Shown here piece by piece: positions 43,208 to 51,917 of a stretch of 64,000 nucleotides of DNA (its first letter is position 1; every line of letters starts with the position of its first letter). This stretch comes from Stenotrophomonas sp. YIM B06876. GTDB taxonomy: Bacteria > Pseudomonadota > Gammaproteobacteria > Xanthomonadales > Xanthomonadaceae. A program made the translations under genes and the position numbers. Location of the stretch: NCBI RefSeq assembly GCF_030711595.1, contig NZ_JAUJUJ010000001.1, positions 1 through 64,000 on the forward strand, in the 5' to 3' direction. Below the pieces are notes generated by a model. That model did no database searches. It had not been told where the DNA came from and saw only the letters and a list, made by a program, of their open reading frames with translations.

Positions 43208-45109
43208 TTACTGTGAATTTTGCGAAACAGCATTTTTGCTGCCGAGATGTCTATCGAAAAACGCCAGCATCCTGGTGTAGAGGTTGACGTTGTTTCCTGG
43301 ATCACGGAAACCGTGGGCTTCCTTCTTTTCAACGATGGTCACTTCCGGCGCCTTGCCGGCCTTGGCCATCTGGCTCACCAGGAAGTGCATGTTCCTGATC
43401 GGCACGCGTAAATCCTTCTCGCCGTGGACGAGCATGACCGCCGCCTTCAGCCGCTCCACGCCATAAGCGGGAGATTGTGCGACGCGCTCGGAGCGCTCCA
43501 GGGGATAGGCGTCGCGCAGATAGCTGCGACCTGCCTTGGACGCCATGAAATCGGCATCGCGCTGGGCATCAAGATCATAGACGCCGACATATCCAACCGC
43601 GCACCTGTACAGATCCGGCTCCCGCACCGCACTCATCAGCGCCGCGTAGCCGCCGTAGGACGCCCCATAAATGCAGATGCGATCGCGATCGGCTATTCCC
43701 TGGGCGATGGCCCAGTTGACCGAGTCGGTCAGGTCGTCCTGCATGGCCGTGCCCCATTTCCGGTAGCCCATGCCTTCGAAAGCATTTCCATAGCCGCCGG
43801 AACCGCGGTAGTTCACCTGCAGAACCGCATAACCCCGGTTGGCCAGCAGCTGCACCTCGGGATTGAATCCCCAGCTGTCACGGGGACCATGCGGCCCACC
43901 GTGCGGATTGATGATCAACGGAAGATTTTTTCCCGGGTGGTCTTTCGGAACCGTCAGGTAGCCATGCAGGGTCAGCCCGTCACGGGTCCTGACCTGCACA
44001 GCCCTCATCGGTGACATTTCTTCCGGCTTGATCCAGTCCATGCTGCTGACCAGAAAGCGCGCCCTGCCTTCCTTCCTGTCGAACAGGTATGCCGCAGGCG
44101 GAGCGAGATCCGAATACACCCGGGCAATCAGATAACGTCCGTCATCGGAGGCCCGCATGAACGTCACCGCTTTGTCCTTGAATGCCGCCACCAGCCCTGC
44201 GTACGCCTTGGACTCGGGATGTGCGGTGTCGACAAAATCCCAGTACGGAAGCCCGTCCTCGTAACGCACCGCCAACAGCGTCTTGCGGTCGCTGCTCCAC
44301 AGATAGCCGGAAGGACTTACATTGTCGTTGCTGGAGAGCTTTCGCTCCTGCCAGGTTTCACTGTCGACCAGAACCAGCGTCTCGGGGCGCCCATCCTCTC
44401 CCTTCGCCATGTAGACGCCGCGGTTGTCCCCGGCAAAACCCAGCGGCACATAGGTGGCGCCGTTGCGCTCACTCTCATGAATCAGAACCCACCGTTCCGC
44501 TTCCCGGCGATAGGTGCGATTCCTGCCGTCGTTCATGACGCCGTAGACGAAACGGACGACGCCGTCATGATCGACCAGAAAGCTGCCCTGTTCGACCGGA
44601 GCGGTGGCCACGGTCGTCAACTTTCCGTTGTAGACATTCAGCTTGAACAGATACGCGTTGTCGACGGAGCGCTGCACCAGGATCGTGGCGGGATCTTCCG
44701 GCGTCAGGTCGACGATGCTGTAGTAGCCGCCGTTGGGGATATCGATGCGCTTGCTGCCATCGATATTCGAGGCGTACAGATCCCCGGTCTGCTTTTCAAA
44801 ATCGAACGCGCCGGTTTTGACCGTGACCGTGAACAGCAACCTCTCGTTGTTGACCCACGTCACTTCACGGAAATGACGGTCGGCACCGTAATCCCACTTG
44901 CCTATCACCGCATTGTCAGCCACACGCATAACGGCCAGAACCGTGCGATCGGCCTGTGGAACGCTCAAGGCGATGTGCTTGCCATCGGGAGACAGGCTGA
45001 TGGCGGTGAACTCGGGATTCTTGAAGAAATCCTGGACAGGCACTTCCCGCGCCATCGCCAGAACGGGAAGCGCCACCAACAGCAACAACACACGAGCAAT
45101 CTTCCTCAC
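43208..45109 (-). CDS. S9-family (prolyl oligopeptidase-type) serine peptidase, exported
   Basis: 633 residues. A signal peptide ends near AMA (residue 20). A beta-propeller-like half with repeated [13 protein letters not shown] strands precedes an alpha/beta hydrolase domain with INPHGGPHG, the nucleophile in [11 protein letters not shown], the Asp in HGEKDLRVP and the His in [11 protein letters not shown]. This is an acylaminoacyl/dipeptidyl peptidase of the periplasm or outside. Start is GTG 45109 with AAGGAGAGAGG ahead. It sits between carA and carB on the same strand. Several stretches look lower in G+C than the neighbours (for example 55% at 44821-44880), which hints at later acquisition. 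Confidence 0.9.
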   Translation of the reverse strand: MRKIARVLLLLVALPVLAMAREVPVQDFFKNPEFTAISLSPDGKHIALSVPQADRTVLAVMRVADNAVIGKWDYGADRHFREVTWVNNERLLFTVTVKTGAFDFEKQTGDLYASNIDGSKRIDIPNGGYYSIVDLTPEDPATILVQRSVDNAYLFKLNVYNGKLTTVATAPVEQGSFLVDHDGVVRFVYGVMNDGRNRTYRREAERWVLIHESERNGATYVPLGFAGDNRGVYMAKGEDGRPETLVLVDSETWQERKLSSNDNVSPSGYLWSSDRKTLLAVRYEDGLPYWDFVDTAHPESKAYAGLVAAFKDKAVTFMRASDDGRYLIARVYSDLAPPAAYLFDRKEGRARFLVSSMDWIKPEEMSPMRAVQVRTRDGLTLHGYLTVPKDHPGKNLPLIINPHGGPHGPRDSWGFNPEVQLLANRGYAVLQVNYRGSGGYGNAFEGMGYRKWGTAMQDDLTDSVNWAIAQGIADRDRICIYGASYGGYAALMSAVREPDLYRCAVGYVGVYDLDAQRDADFMASKAGRSYLRDAYPLERSERVAQSPAYGVERLKAAVMLVHGEKDLRVPIRNMHFLVSQMAKAGKAPEVTIVEKKEAHGFRDPGNNVNLYTRMLAFFDRHLGSKNAVSQNSQ

Positions 45110-45178
45110 TGCCTCTCTCCTTGTGTAATGCGATTGTCGAATAAAGCAGCCATCACCAAGCCCAGCCCCCCAGCAGGG

Positions 45179-46306
45179 TTATCGCGACTGCTCCATGCTG
45201 GTGACAAAGCGGTCGAACAGCGAGGCGACGTCATGCGGGCCAGGCGACGCTTCCGGGTGACCCTGGAAGGAGAACGCCGGCGCATCGGTCAGTGCGATGC
45301 CCTGGTTACTGCCGTCGAACAGCGATCGGTGGGTGATGCGCACATTGGCCGGCAGCGTGGTTTCATCCACCGCGAATCCGTGGTTCTGCGAGGTGATCAT
45401 CACCCGGCCGTCTTCCAGGTCCTGCACCGGATGGTTGGCGCCATGGTGGCCATGGGCCATCTTGATGGTCTTGGCGCCGCTGGCCAACGCCAGCAGCTGA
45501 TGGCCCAGGCAGATGCCGAAAATCGGGATCTGCCTGGCCACGAACTCGCGGATCGCGGCAATCGCGTAATCGCACGGCTCCGGATCACCCGGGCCGTTGG
45601 AGAGGAAGATGCCATCCGGGTTCAGTGCCAGCGCTTCGGCGGCCGAGGTCTGTGCCGGTACCACAGTGATGTCGCAACCGCGCTCGGCCAGCATGCGCAG
45701 GATATTGAGCTTGGCGCCAAAGTCGTAGGCCACCACCTTGTACTTCGGCGCGGCACTGACGAACTCGTTGCGATCCAGATCCAGCTGGCCTTCGGTCCAC
45801 GGATACGGCTTGGCGGTACTGACCACCTTGGCCAGGTCCATGCCCTTCAGACCGGGGAACTTGCGCGCCGCTTCCAGCGCCTTTTCCACGTCGATGTCAT
45901 CGCCGGCCATCAGCGCACCGTTCTGGGCGCCGCGTTCGCGCAGGATGCGGGTCAGCTTGCGGGTGTCGATACCTGAAATGGCGACCACGCCACGCTGCAG
46001 CAGCCAGTCCTGCAGCGAGATCTGGCTGCGCCAGCTGCTGGGGCGGCGCGGCACATCACGCACGATCAGACCGGCCGACCACACCTGGGCGGCCTCGTCA
46101 TCCTGGTCGGTCATGCCGGTATTGCCGATATGCGGGTAGGTCAGCGTGACCATCTGCCGGGCGTAGGACGGGTCGGTCAGGATTTCCTGGTAACCGGTCA
46201 TGGCGGTGTTGAACACCACCTCGCCCACGGACAGGCCGGGCGCGCCAACGGATTCGCCCTCGAATACGGTGCCGTCTTCGAGCACGAGAATTGCGGCTTG
46301 GGTCAC
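45179..46306 (-). CDS. carA: Carbamoyl-phosphate synthase small subunit
   Basis: 375 residues. The N-terminal domain is CarA-specific; the C-terminal glutamine amidotransferase has the nucleophile Cys in FGICLGHQ and the His-Glu in [11 protein letters not shown]. It hydrolyses glutamine and channels ammonia to CarB. It is first in the carA-peptidase-carB-greA-rpfE-recJ unit. The 226-base region before it (46307-46532) has no gene and includes a GTAG...CTAC hairpin at 46437-46458 and a T-rich stretch. Confidence 0.96.
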   Translation of the reverse strand: MTQAAILVLEDGTVFEGESVGAPGLSVGEVVFNTAMTGYQEILTDPSYARQMVTLTYPHIGNTGMTDQDDEAAQVWSAGLIVRDVPRRPSSWRSQISLQDWLLQRGVVAISGIDTRKLTRILRERGAQNGALMAGDDIDVEKALEAARKFPGLKGMDLAKVVSTAKPYPWTEGQLDLDRNEFVSAAPKYKVVAYDFGAKLNILRMLAERGCDITVVPAQTSAAEALALNPDGIFLSNGPGDPEPCDYAIAAIREFVARQIPIFGICLGHQLLALASGAKTIKMAHGHHGANHPVQDLEDGRVMITSQNHGFAVDETTLPANVRITHRSLFDGSNQGIALTDAPAFSFQGHPEASPGPHDVASLFDRFVTSMEQSR

Positions 46307-46436
46307 GGGAATCTCACTTTGGCTACCGAAGGGGACTCCGAAGCCACGCCCGCATCAACCGCAAAAAACGGTTGCAAAAAAGCGCGGACTGCGGCTCAGG
46401 ACCGGTCCGGCTGACGTGTTTCGGCGAGCGGGAATT

Positions 46437-46458
46437 GTAGCGGCAAGGCCGCGGCTAC
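46437..46458. repeat. GTAG-headed hairpin, possible REP-like element
   Basis: A 22-base unit begins GTAGC and ends GCTAC, with a GGC/GCC inner stem. Stenotrophomonas genomes carry short palindromic repeats headed by GTAG. Only a genome-wide search could show that this is one. Confidence 0.3.
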
Positions 46459-46532
46459 GCCAGCGCTTTAAGGGGTTTTTGCCCTGCCCGGCTCCTGCGG
46501 ACAGGGGAATACAACTGACTGGCCGCGCGCGC

Positions 46533-47258
46533 TCAATCCGCCGGCGCCACCAGGTCACGTACCCGGTAGAACGCCGGCGTGCGCCCATTCAGCTGTCGCG
46601 CGGCATGCAGCGCGCCCCGCGCGAAGATGTCGCGACTGGTGGCCCGGTGCACCAGTTCGATCCGCTCGCCCAATCCGGTGAACTGGACCAGATGCTCGCC
46701 GATGATGTCGCCCGCCCGCAGGCTGGCATAACGCGGATCGGCGCCGCCGTCCTGCGCCGCAGCCCCCAGCGTCAACGCGGTGCCCGACGGCGCGTCCTTC
46801 TTGTGCACATGATGGGATTCGACGATGTCGCAGTCCCAGCCCGGCAGGCTGGCCGCGGCACGCTCGACCAGATCGGCCAGCACCGCCACTCCGAGGCTGA
46901 AGTTCGTGGCCCAGACCAGCGGGATCCGCGTGGCCGCGTCGGCCAATGCCGCCTGCTGCATGGCACTGATCCCGGTGGTGCCGGACACAAACCCGGCCCT
47001 GCGCTGCAGGCACAGCGCCAGCACCGGATCGAATCCTTCGGGCAGGCTGAAGTCCACCGCCACATCGAAAACGGGAACACTCCCGAGTTCGCCGGCAGCG
47101 AAATGCGGGACGCCATCGATCACCCGCTGCGGCGGCGAGCGGCGGACCACGGCCGCGACCACTTCCAGCGAGGAATCTTCGGCGGCCAGACGCAGCAATG
47201 CCTGGCCCATGCGACCGGACGCGCCATGGATAAGCAAACGCAAGGGAGTGTTGTTCAT
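46533..47258 (-). CDS. dapB: 4-hydroxy-tetrahydrodipicolinate reductase
   Basis: 241 residues from ATG 47258. An N-terminal Rossmann motif (LIHGASGRMGQAL) and the substrate loop HHVHKKDAPSGTAL are diagnostic for DapB. It reduces hydroxytetrahydrodipicolinate with NAD(P)H in lysine and diaminopimelate synthesis. It is slightly shorter than the E. coli enzyme (273 residues). It lies upstream of carA on the same strand with a 226-base gap. Confidence 0.95.
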   Translation of the reverse strand: MNNTPLRLLIHGASGRMGQALLRLAAEDSSLEVVAAVVRRSPPQRVIDGVPHFAAGELGSVPVFDVAVDFSLPEGFDPVLALCLQRRAGFVSGTTGISAMQQAALADAATRIPLVWATNFSLGVAVLADLVERAAASLPGWDCDIVESHHVHKKDAPSGTALTLGAAAQDGGADPRYASLRAGDIIGEHLVQFTGLGERIELVHRATSRDIFARGALHAARQLNGRTPAFYRVRDLVAPAD

Positions 47259-47401
47259 GGCCGGCAAGCTACCGGTTCATGACCCCAGCAGACAAGGGTT
47301 GCGTGCAGAAAGCGCGATTGGCCAGACGCGCAGCCTGGCCGACATCGCCGTGACGCGAAACGGGGAATCGCCCAGCGCTGCAGGACCTGCCCAAGCAGAC
47401 C

Positions 47402-47425
47402 GTAGTGCCGGGCAACGCCCGGCAG
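47402..47425. repeat. GTAG-headed palindromic (REP-like) element
   Basis: GTAG (47402-47405) is followed by an eight-base-pair stem TGCCGGGC / GCCCGGCA with a three-base loop. This is the form of GTAG-type REP elements known from Stenotrophomonas. It lies in the 196-base gap between dapB and the feo genes. Confidence 0.5.
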
Positions 47426-47454
47426 ACCCCTATCGCCGGAAAGCGGACAGGCGC

Positions 47455-47709
47455 TCAGTCCGCCTTGGGCCCGCTCGGCCCGCAACCGTCACAGCCGCCG
47501 CAGGCACTGCCCGCGCCGCTGGCCGGCGGCGCGATCCGGCGCCCCCATGCCTGTATCCAGTGCGCGCGCTCCGGCTTGAGCAGCCACAACGCAAGCGTGC
47601 CGCGCAGCCGCCACGTGGTGCCGGGGAACTGCTTCTTCACCACCACCCAGGCGCTGAACAGCACCGCCAGCGCGATCACCACGTACTGCAGCAGCAGACC
47701 GGCGTCCAT
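47455..47709 (-). CDS. FeoB-associated Cys-rich membrane protein
   Basis: 84 residues with one N-terminal membrane helix (GLLLQYVVIALAVLFSAWVVV) and a C-terminal CGGCDGCG cluster. The start overlaps the feoB stop (TGATG). Small proteins of this kind after feoB are named FeoB-associated. The cysteines may bind iron or an iron-sulfur cluster, and it may stand in for FeoC, which is absent. Function is unproven. Confidence 0.78.
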   Translation of the reverse strand: MDAGLLLQYVVIALAVLFSAWVVVKKQFPGTTWRLRGTLALWLLKPERAHWIQAWGRRIAPPASGAGSACGGCDGCGPSGPKAD

Positions 47710-49571
47710 CAGCCACCGCCCAGTGCCACGGTCACCTGGTAGGTGATCAGCGCGGCGACATAGGCGGCGCCGAACAGGTAGAACGTGGCGAACCCCACCT
47801 GCTTCCACGAGTTGGTCTCGCGCCTGATCGTAGCCAGGGTCGAGATGCACATCGGCGCATAGATGAACCACACCAGCAGCGACAGGCCGGTGGCCAGCGA
47901 CCAGCCGTGGCTCACCACCGGGGTCAGCGCCTGGATGGCGGCGTCGTCATCGGCCGCCGACAACGCGTAGATCGTCGCCAGCGAGGACACCGCCACCTCG
48001 CGGGCGCCCATGCCCGGGATCAATGCAATGCATATCTGCCAGTTGAAGCCCAGCGGCGCGAAGAACAGTGTCATCGCATGGCCGATCTGGCCGGCGAAGC
48101 TGTAATCGATCGCCGGCATGGTGGCGCCGGCCGGTGCACCCGGGAACGACAGCAGCACCCACAGCAGGATGGTCAGCGACAGGATGATGCCGCCCACCCG
48201 CTTGAGGAAGATCATGCCGCGCTCGTACAAGCCCACCGCCAGGTCGCGCGGATGCGGGAGCCGGTAGGACGGCAGCTCCAGCATCAGCGGGTGCTCGCTC
48301 TTGTCGCGGCGCCACTTCTTCATGATCCACGACATCGCCAGCGCACTGAGGATGCCGGCCGCGTACAGCCCGAACAGCACCAGGCCCTGCTGGTTGACCA
48401 CGCCCGCCACGGTCCCTTCCGGAATGAACGCACCGATCAGCAGCGCATACACCGGCAGGCGCGCCGAACAGGTCATCAGCGGCGCCACCAGGATGGTGGC
48501 CAGGCGGTCGCGCGGGTCCTGGATGCTGCGGGTGGCCATGATCCCCGGCACCGCGCAGGCAAAGCTGGACAGCAGCGGGATGAAAGAACGCCCGGACAGA
48601 CCGGCCGAGGCCATCATGCGGTCGAGCAGGAACGCCGCGCGCGGCAGGTAACCGGATTCCTCCAGCGCCAGGATGAAGGCGAACAGGATCAGGATCTGCG
48701 GCAGGAACACGACCACGCCGCCGACGCCGGCGATGATGCCGTTGCTGATCAGGCTGGCCAGCGGCCCTTCCGGCAGCACCGCAGCGACGTGCTCGCCGAG
48801 CCAGCCGAAGCCGGCCTCGATGCCGTCCATCAGCGGCGCTGCCCAGGCGAACACCGCCTGGAAGATCAGGAACATCACCACGGCCAGGGTCAGCAGCCCG
48901 AACACCGGGTGCAGCAGCCAGCGGTCCAGCGCGTCGTCGATTTTGGCGGTACGGCTGGGCATGCTCACCGCCGCACCCAGGATTTCGCGCACCTGCTGGT
49001 GGTAGTCGCCACGCTCGGCCGGCGCGGACGGCAGCGGCTGCAACGCCGGCTGCAGGAGGTCGATCCTGGACACCAGCGCCTGGGCCCCGTTGCGGCGCAC
49101 CGCCACGGTTTCCACCACCGGCACGCCCAAGGCCTGCTCCATGGCGTTGACATCGATCTGGATGCCGCGGCGCTTGGCCGCGTCCACCATATTGAGCGCC
49201 ACGATCATCGGCTTGCCCAGCTCGCGCAGCTCCAGCGCAAAGCGCAGGTGCAGGCGCAGGTTGGTGGCATCGATCACACACACCAGCACATCCGGCGCCG
49301 CCTCACCCGGGTAGAACCCGCGGCACAGGTCGCGCGTCACCGCTTCGTCCAGGCTGGCCGGCTGCAGGCTGTAGGCGCCCGGCAGGTCCAGCACCGCATA
49401 TTCACGCCCGGACGGACCACGCATGCGGCCCTCCTTGCGCTCGACGGTGACGCCGGCGTAATTGGCGACCTTCTGGCGGCTGCCCGTCAGCTGGTTGAAC
49501 AGCGCGGTCTTGCCGCAGTTGGGATTGCCCACCAGCGCCAGCCGCAGCATCGATGCCTCCGCGCTGCTCAT
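47709..49571 (-). CDS. feoB: Ferrous iron transport protein FeoB
   Basis: 620 residues, shorter than the 773 of E. coli. The N-terminal GTPase has G1 (GNPNCGKTALFN), the G2/switch region (YAGVTVERKEG), G3 (DLPGAYSL) and G4 (NMVD). A membrane part with two Gate repeats and about eight to ten helices follows. It moves Fe2+ into the cell. feoA overlaps its start by four bases. Confidence 0.95.
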   Translation of the reverse strand: MSSAEASMLRLALVGNPNCGKTALFNQLTGSRQKVANYAGVTVERKEGRMRGPSGREYAVLDLPGAYSLQPASLDEAVTRDLCRGFYPGEAAPDVLVCVIDATNLRLHLRFALELRELGKPMIVALNMVDAAKRRGIQIDVNAMEQALGVPVVETVAVRRNGAQALVSRIDLLQPALQPLPSAPAERGDYHQQVREILGAAVSMPSRTAKIDDALDRWLLHPVFGLLTLAVVMFLIFQAVFAWAAPLMDGIEAGFGWLGEHVAAVLPEGPLASLISNGIIAGVGGVVVFLPQILILFAFILALEESGYLPRAAFLLDRMMASAGLSGRSFIPLLSSFACAVPGIMATRSIQDPRDRLATILVAPLMTCSARLPVYALLIGAFIPEGTVAGVVNQQGLVLFGLYAAGILSALAMSWIMKKWRRDKSEHPLMLELPSYRLPHPRDLAVGLYERGMIFLKRVGGIILSLTILLWVLLSFPGAPAGATMPAIDYSFAGQIGHAMTLFFAPLGFNWQICIALIPGMGAREVAVSSLATIYALSAADDDAAIQALTPVVSHGWSLATGLSLLVWFIYAPMCISTLATIRRETNSWKQVGFATFYLFGAAYVAALITYQVTVALGGG

Positions 49572-49816
49572 CGCGTCGCTCCCGACAAGGAAATATGAAC
49601 ACGCGCCGCTTCACTCTTGCGCAACGCGAACCGGGTAAATCCAACCTGGACCAGCAACGGCTCGCCACCGACCGGCCCACGCGCCACCATCCGTACCTCT
49701 TCGCCTTTCACAAACCCAAGCTCACGGAGTCTCCTGGCAATCGCGTCGTTGGCGTACCTGTCCTGCACGTCCTCCACCAGAGCACTGCCTTGCAGCGGCA
49801 AATCTGACAACGTCAC
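49568..49816 (-). CDS. feoA: Ferrous iron transport protein FeoA
   Basis: 82 residues with the SH3-like FeoA fold: LSDLPLQGSALVEDVQ, RRLRELGFVKGEEVRMV and ALRKSEAARVHIS. FeoA is needed with FeoB for ferrous iron uptake, likely by binding its cytoplasmic domain. It is first in the feoA-feoB-Cys-rich unit. Confidence 0.93.
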   Translation of the reverse strand: MTLSDLPLQGSALVEDVQDRYANDAIARRLRELGFVKGEEVRMVARGPVGGEPLLVQVGFTRFALRKSEAARVHISLSGATR

Positions 49817-49834
49817 TTAATGGGCGCCTGTATG

Positions 49835-49853
49835 TTGAATAAGAATGGTTATC
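49835..49853. promoter_or_regulatory. Candidate Fur box upstream of feoA
   Basis: This 19-base AT-rich site matches the classical Fur palindrome GATAATGATAATCATTATC at 12 positions. It stands in an otherwise G+C-rich gap, 19 bases upstream of the feoA start and between divergent genes, so Fur-Fe2+ repression of feo is plausible. Confidence 0.55.
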
Positions 49854-49938
49854 AATTGTAGCATCGCCGCGCCGCGTCATGGCGGCCCCCCGGTTGAACG
49901 CTATGATTCCCCGGATTTTCAACCTCACAGGATGTTCG

Positions 49939-50730
49939 ATGAGCGACGCACTCTTGATGGAACGCGCAGGATCGGTGCTGACGCTGCATCTGAACCGGCC
50001 TGCCCTGCACAATGCGTTCGATGCCGAACTGATCGCCACGTTGACCGCCGCGTTGGATACGGCCGCGCAGGCTGCGGAGATCCGCGCGGTGGTGCTGGCC
50101 GGCCATGGGGTCTCGTTCTCGGCCGGTGCGGATCTGCAGTGGATGCGGGCGATGGCCTCGGCCACGGAAGAAGAAAACCGGCGTGACTCGCTGGCCCTGG
50201 CGCGGCTGATGCGCACCCTCGATGAGCTGCCCAAACCCACGATTGCGCGGGTGCATGGCGCCAGCTTTGGCGGCGGTGTCGGCCTGATCGCCTGTTGCGA
50301 TATCGCCATCGCCAGTTCCGATGCCCGTTTCGGATTGACCGAAAGCCGCCTGGGCCTGCTGCCAGCGGTCATTTCCCCGTACGTGATTGCCGCCATCGGC
50401 CCGCGCCAGGCCCGACGCTACTTCACCACCGGCGAGCATTTCGATGCCGCCACCGCGCTCAATATCGGCCTGATCCACCAGATGGTGGTGCCTGCGCAAC
50501 TGGATGAGGCGGTGCAGCGCCAGCTCGACCTGCTCGGCAAGGCCGGACCGGTCGCGGCGGCCTCGGCCAAGACCCTGGTGCGCAACGTCGCGGCGGCCAG
50601 CGGTGAGCGCGACCGCCTGGATCAGGCCAATGCCGCCTTGATTGCCGCGTTGCGCGCTTCCCCCGAAGGCAAGGAAGGGCTGTCGGCGTTTCTCGACAAG
50701 CGCCCGCCGCGCTGGGCAACCCAGGGCTGA
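49939..50730 (+). CDS. Enoyl-CoA hydratase family protein, probable methylglutaconyl-CoA hydratase
   Basis: 263 residues from ATG 49939 with AGGA ahead. Crotonase fold: SFSAGADLQWM oxyanion hole, VHGASFGGGVGLIACCD, and LTESRLGLLPAVISPYV. The HMG-CoA lyase gene follows 293 bases later, the next step of leucine breakdown, so 3-methylglutaconyl-CoA is the most likely substrate; other enoyl-CoAs cannot be excluded. The 293-base gap downstream (50731-51023) shows no gene; it has a short GTAG-headed inverted repeat at 50767-50794. Confidence 0.85.
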   Translation: MSDALLMERAGSVLTLHLNRPALHNAFDAELIATLTAALDTAAQAAEIRAVVLAGHGVSFSAGADLQWMRAMASATEEENRRDSLALARLMRTLDELPKPTIARVHGASFGGGVGLIACCDIAIASSDARFGLTESRLGLLPAVISPYVIAAIGPRQARRYFTTGEHFDAATALNIGLIHQMVVPAQLDEAVQRQLDLLGKAGPVAAASAKTLVRNVAAASGERDRLDQANAALIAALRASPEGKEGLSAFLDKRPPRWATQG

Positions 50731-51023
50731 GCGGTGTTCCGGCGCGCCGGCGGTGCGCTGCCGCCCGTAGTCCCGACGGCCAACAACGCGGGACCAGCAA
50801 GCGGACCGCCGCGGCTTTCCGGTCGCACTGCACTGTTCCGCAATAGCGCCGGCGGAGGCGGGCCGGCGTGAGCCGTGCCCCGCGCCAATCATTATGATGG
50901 AGTCCCTGCGGGCGCCATCAGCCATGTCGCCGGGAACCACCGGATCCCCGTGCGATCCGGCGTCGGCCGGCCGCCCGATCCGCTCCATGGATTCCTCCCA
51001 CCCGATTACCGCAACAGGTCCGT

Positions 51024-51917
51024 ATGAAAGATTTCGTCCGCATCGTCGAAGTGGGCCCGCGTGATGGCCTGCAGAATGAAAAAGTCCAGGTTTCCACCGC
51101 CGACAAGATCGCGTTGATCAACCGGCTGGCGGCCACGGGGCTGAAAACCGTGGAGGCCACCAGTTTCGTCAGTCCACGCTGGGTTCCGCAGCTGGCCGAC
51201 GCGGCCGAAGTCTATGCCGGCATCGACAAGCTTCCCGGGGTCGACTACCCGGTGCTGGTGCCCAACGAGCAGGGTTACGAGCGCGCCCGCGCGGTCGGGG
51301 TGCAGGAAGTGGCGGTGTTCACCGCGGCCTCGGAGACCTTCAACCGCACCAATACCAACGCCGGTATCGAGCAGTCGCTGCAGCGTTTCGAGCCGATCCT
51401 GGCGCGCGCCGCCGCCGACGGGGTCAAGGTCCGCGGCTATGTCTCCACCGTGCTGGGTTGTCCGTATCAGGGCGAAGTACCGCTGGCCGACGTGGTCCGC
51501 GTGGCCACCCGCCTGCACGCCATGGGCTGCTACGAGATTTCGCTGGGCGACACCATCGGCGTGGGCACCGCACACAAGGCCCGCGCGATGCTGCGTGCGG
51601 TCGCGGCGGAGATCCCGATGGCGGCGCTGGCGGTGCACTTCCACGACACCTACGGCCAGGCGCTGGCCAACATCGCCGCCTGCCTGGAAGAAGGCGTGCG
51701 GGTGGTGGATGCGGCGGTGGCCGGCGCTGGCGGCTGCCCCTATGCCCGCGGCGCCAGCGGCAATGCCGCCAGCGAGGATGTGGTGTATATGTTGCACGGC
51801 ATGGGGATGGAGACCGGCGTCGACCTTGCGGCGCTGGCGGCGACGGGCCGCTGGCTGGCCGAACGGCTGGGCCGCGAAACGGGCAGCAAGACAGGGCGAG
51901 CACTGACAACGACATGA
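51024..51917 (+). CDS. mvaB: Hydroxymethylglutaryl-CoA lyase
   Basis: 297 residues, TIM barrel of the HMGL family. EVGPRDGLQNE carries the metal and catalytic residues, and GAGGCPYARGASGN holds the active-site Cys. It splits HMG-CoA to acetyl-CoA and acetoacetate at the end of leucine catabolism. The stop overlaps the start of the GGDEF/EAL gene in an ATGA. Confidence 0.95.
   Translation: MKDFVRIVEVGPRDGLQNEKVQVSTADKIALINRLAATGLKTVEATSFVSPRWVPQLADAAEVYAGIDKLPGVDYPVLVPNEQGYERARAVGVQEVAVFTAASETFNRTNTNAGIEQSLQRFEPILARAAADGVKVRGYVSTVLGCPYQGEVPLADVVRVATRLHAMGCYEISLGDTIGVGTAHKARAMLRAVAAEIPMAALAVHFHDTYGQALANIAACLEEGVRVVDAAVAGAGGCPYARGASGNAASEDVVYMLHGMGMETGVDLAALAATGRWLAERLGRETGSKTGRALTTT

Noticed and set aside
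51458-51913. Extension of the second GGDEF/EAL frame into mvaB
   Set aside because: Out-of-frame reading of the lyase gene; true start is the overlapping ATG at 51914.
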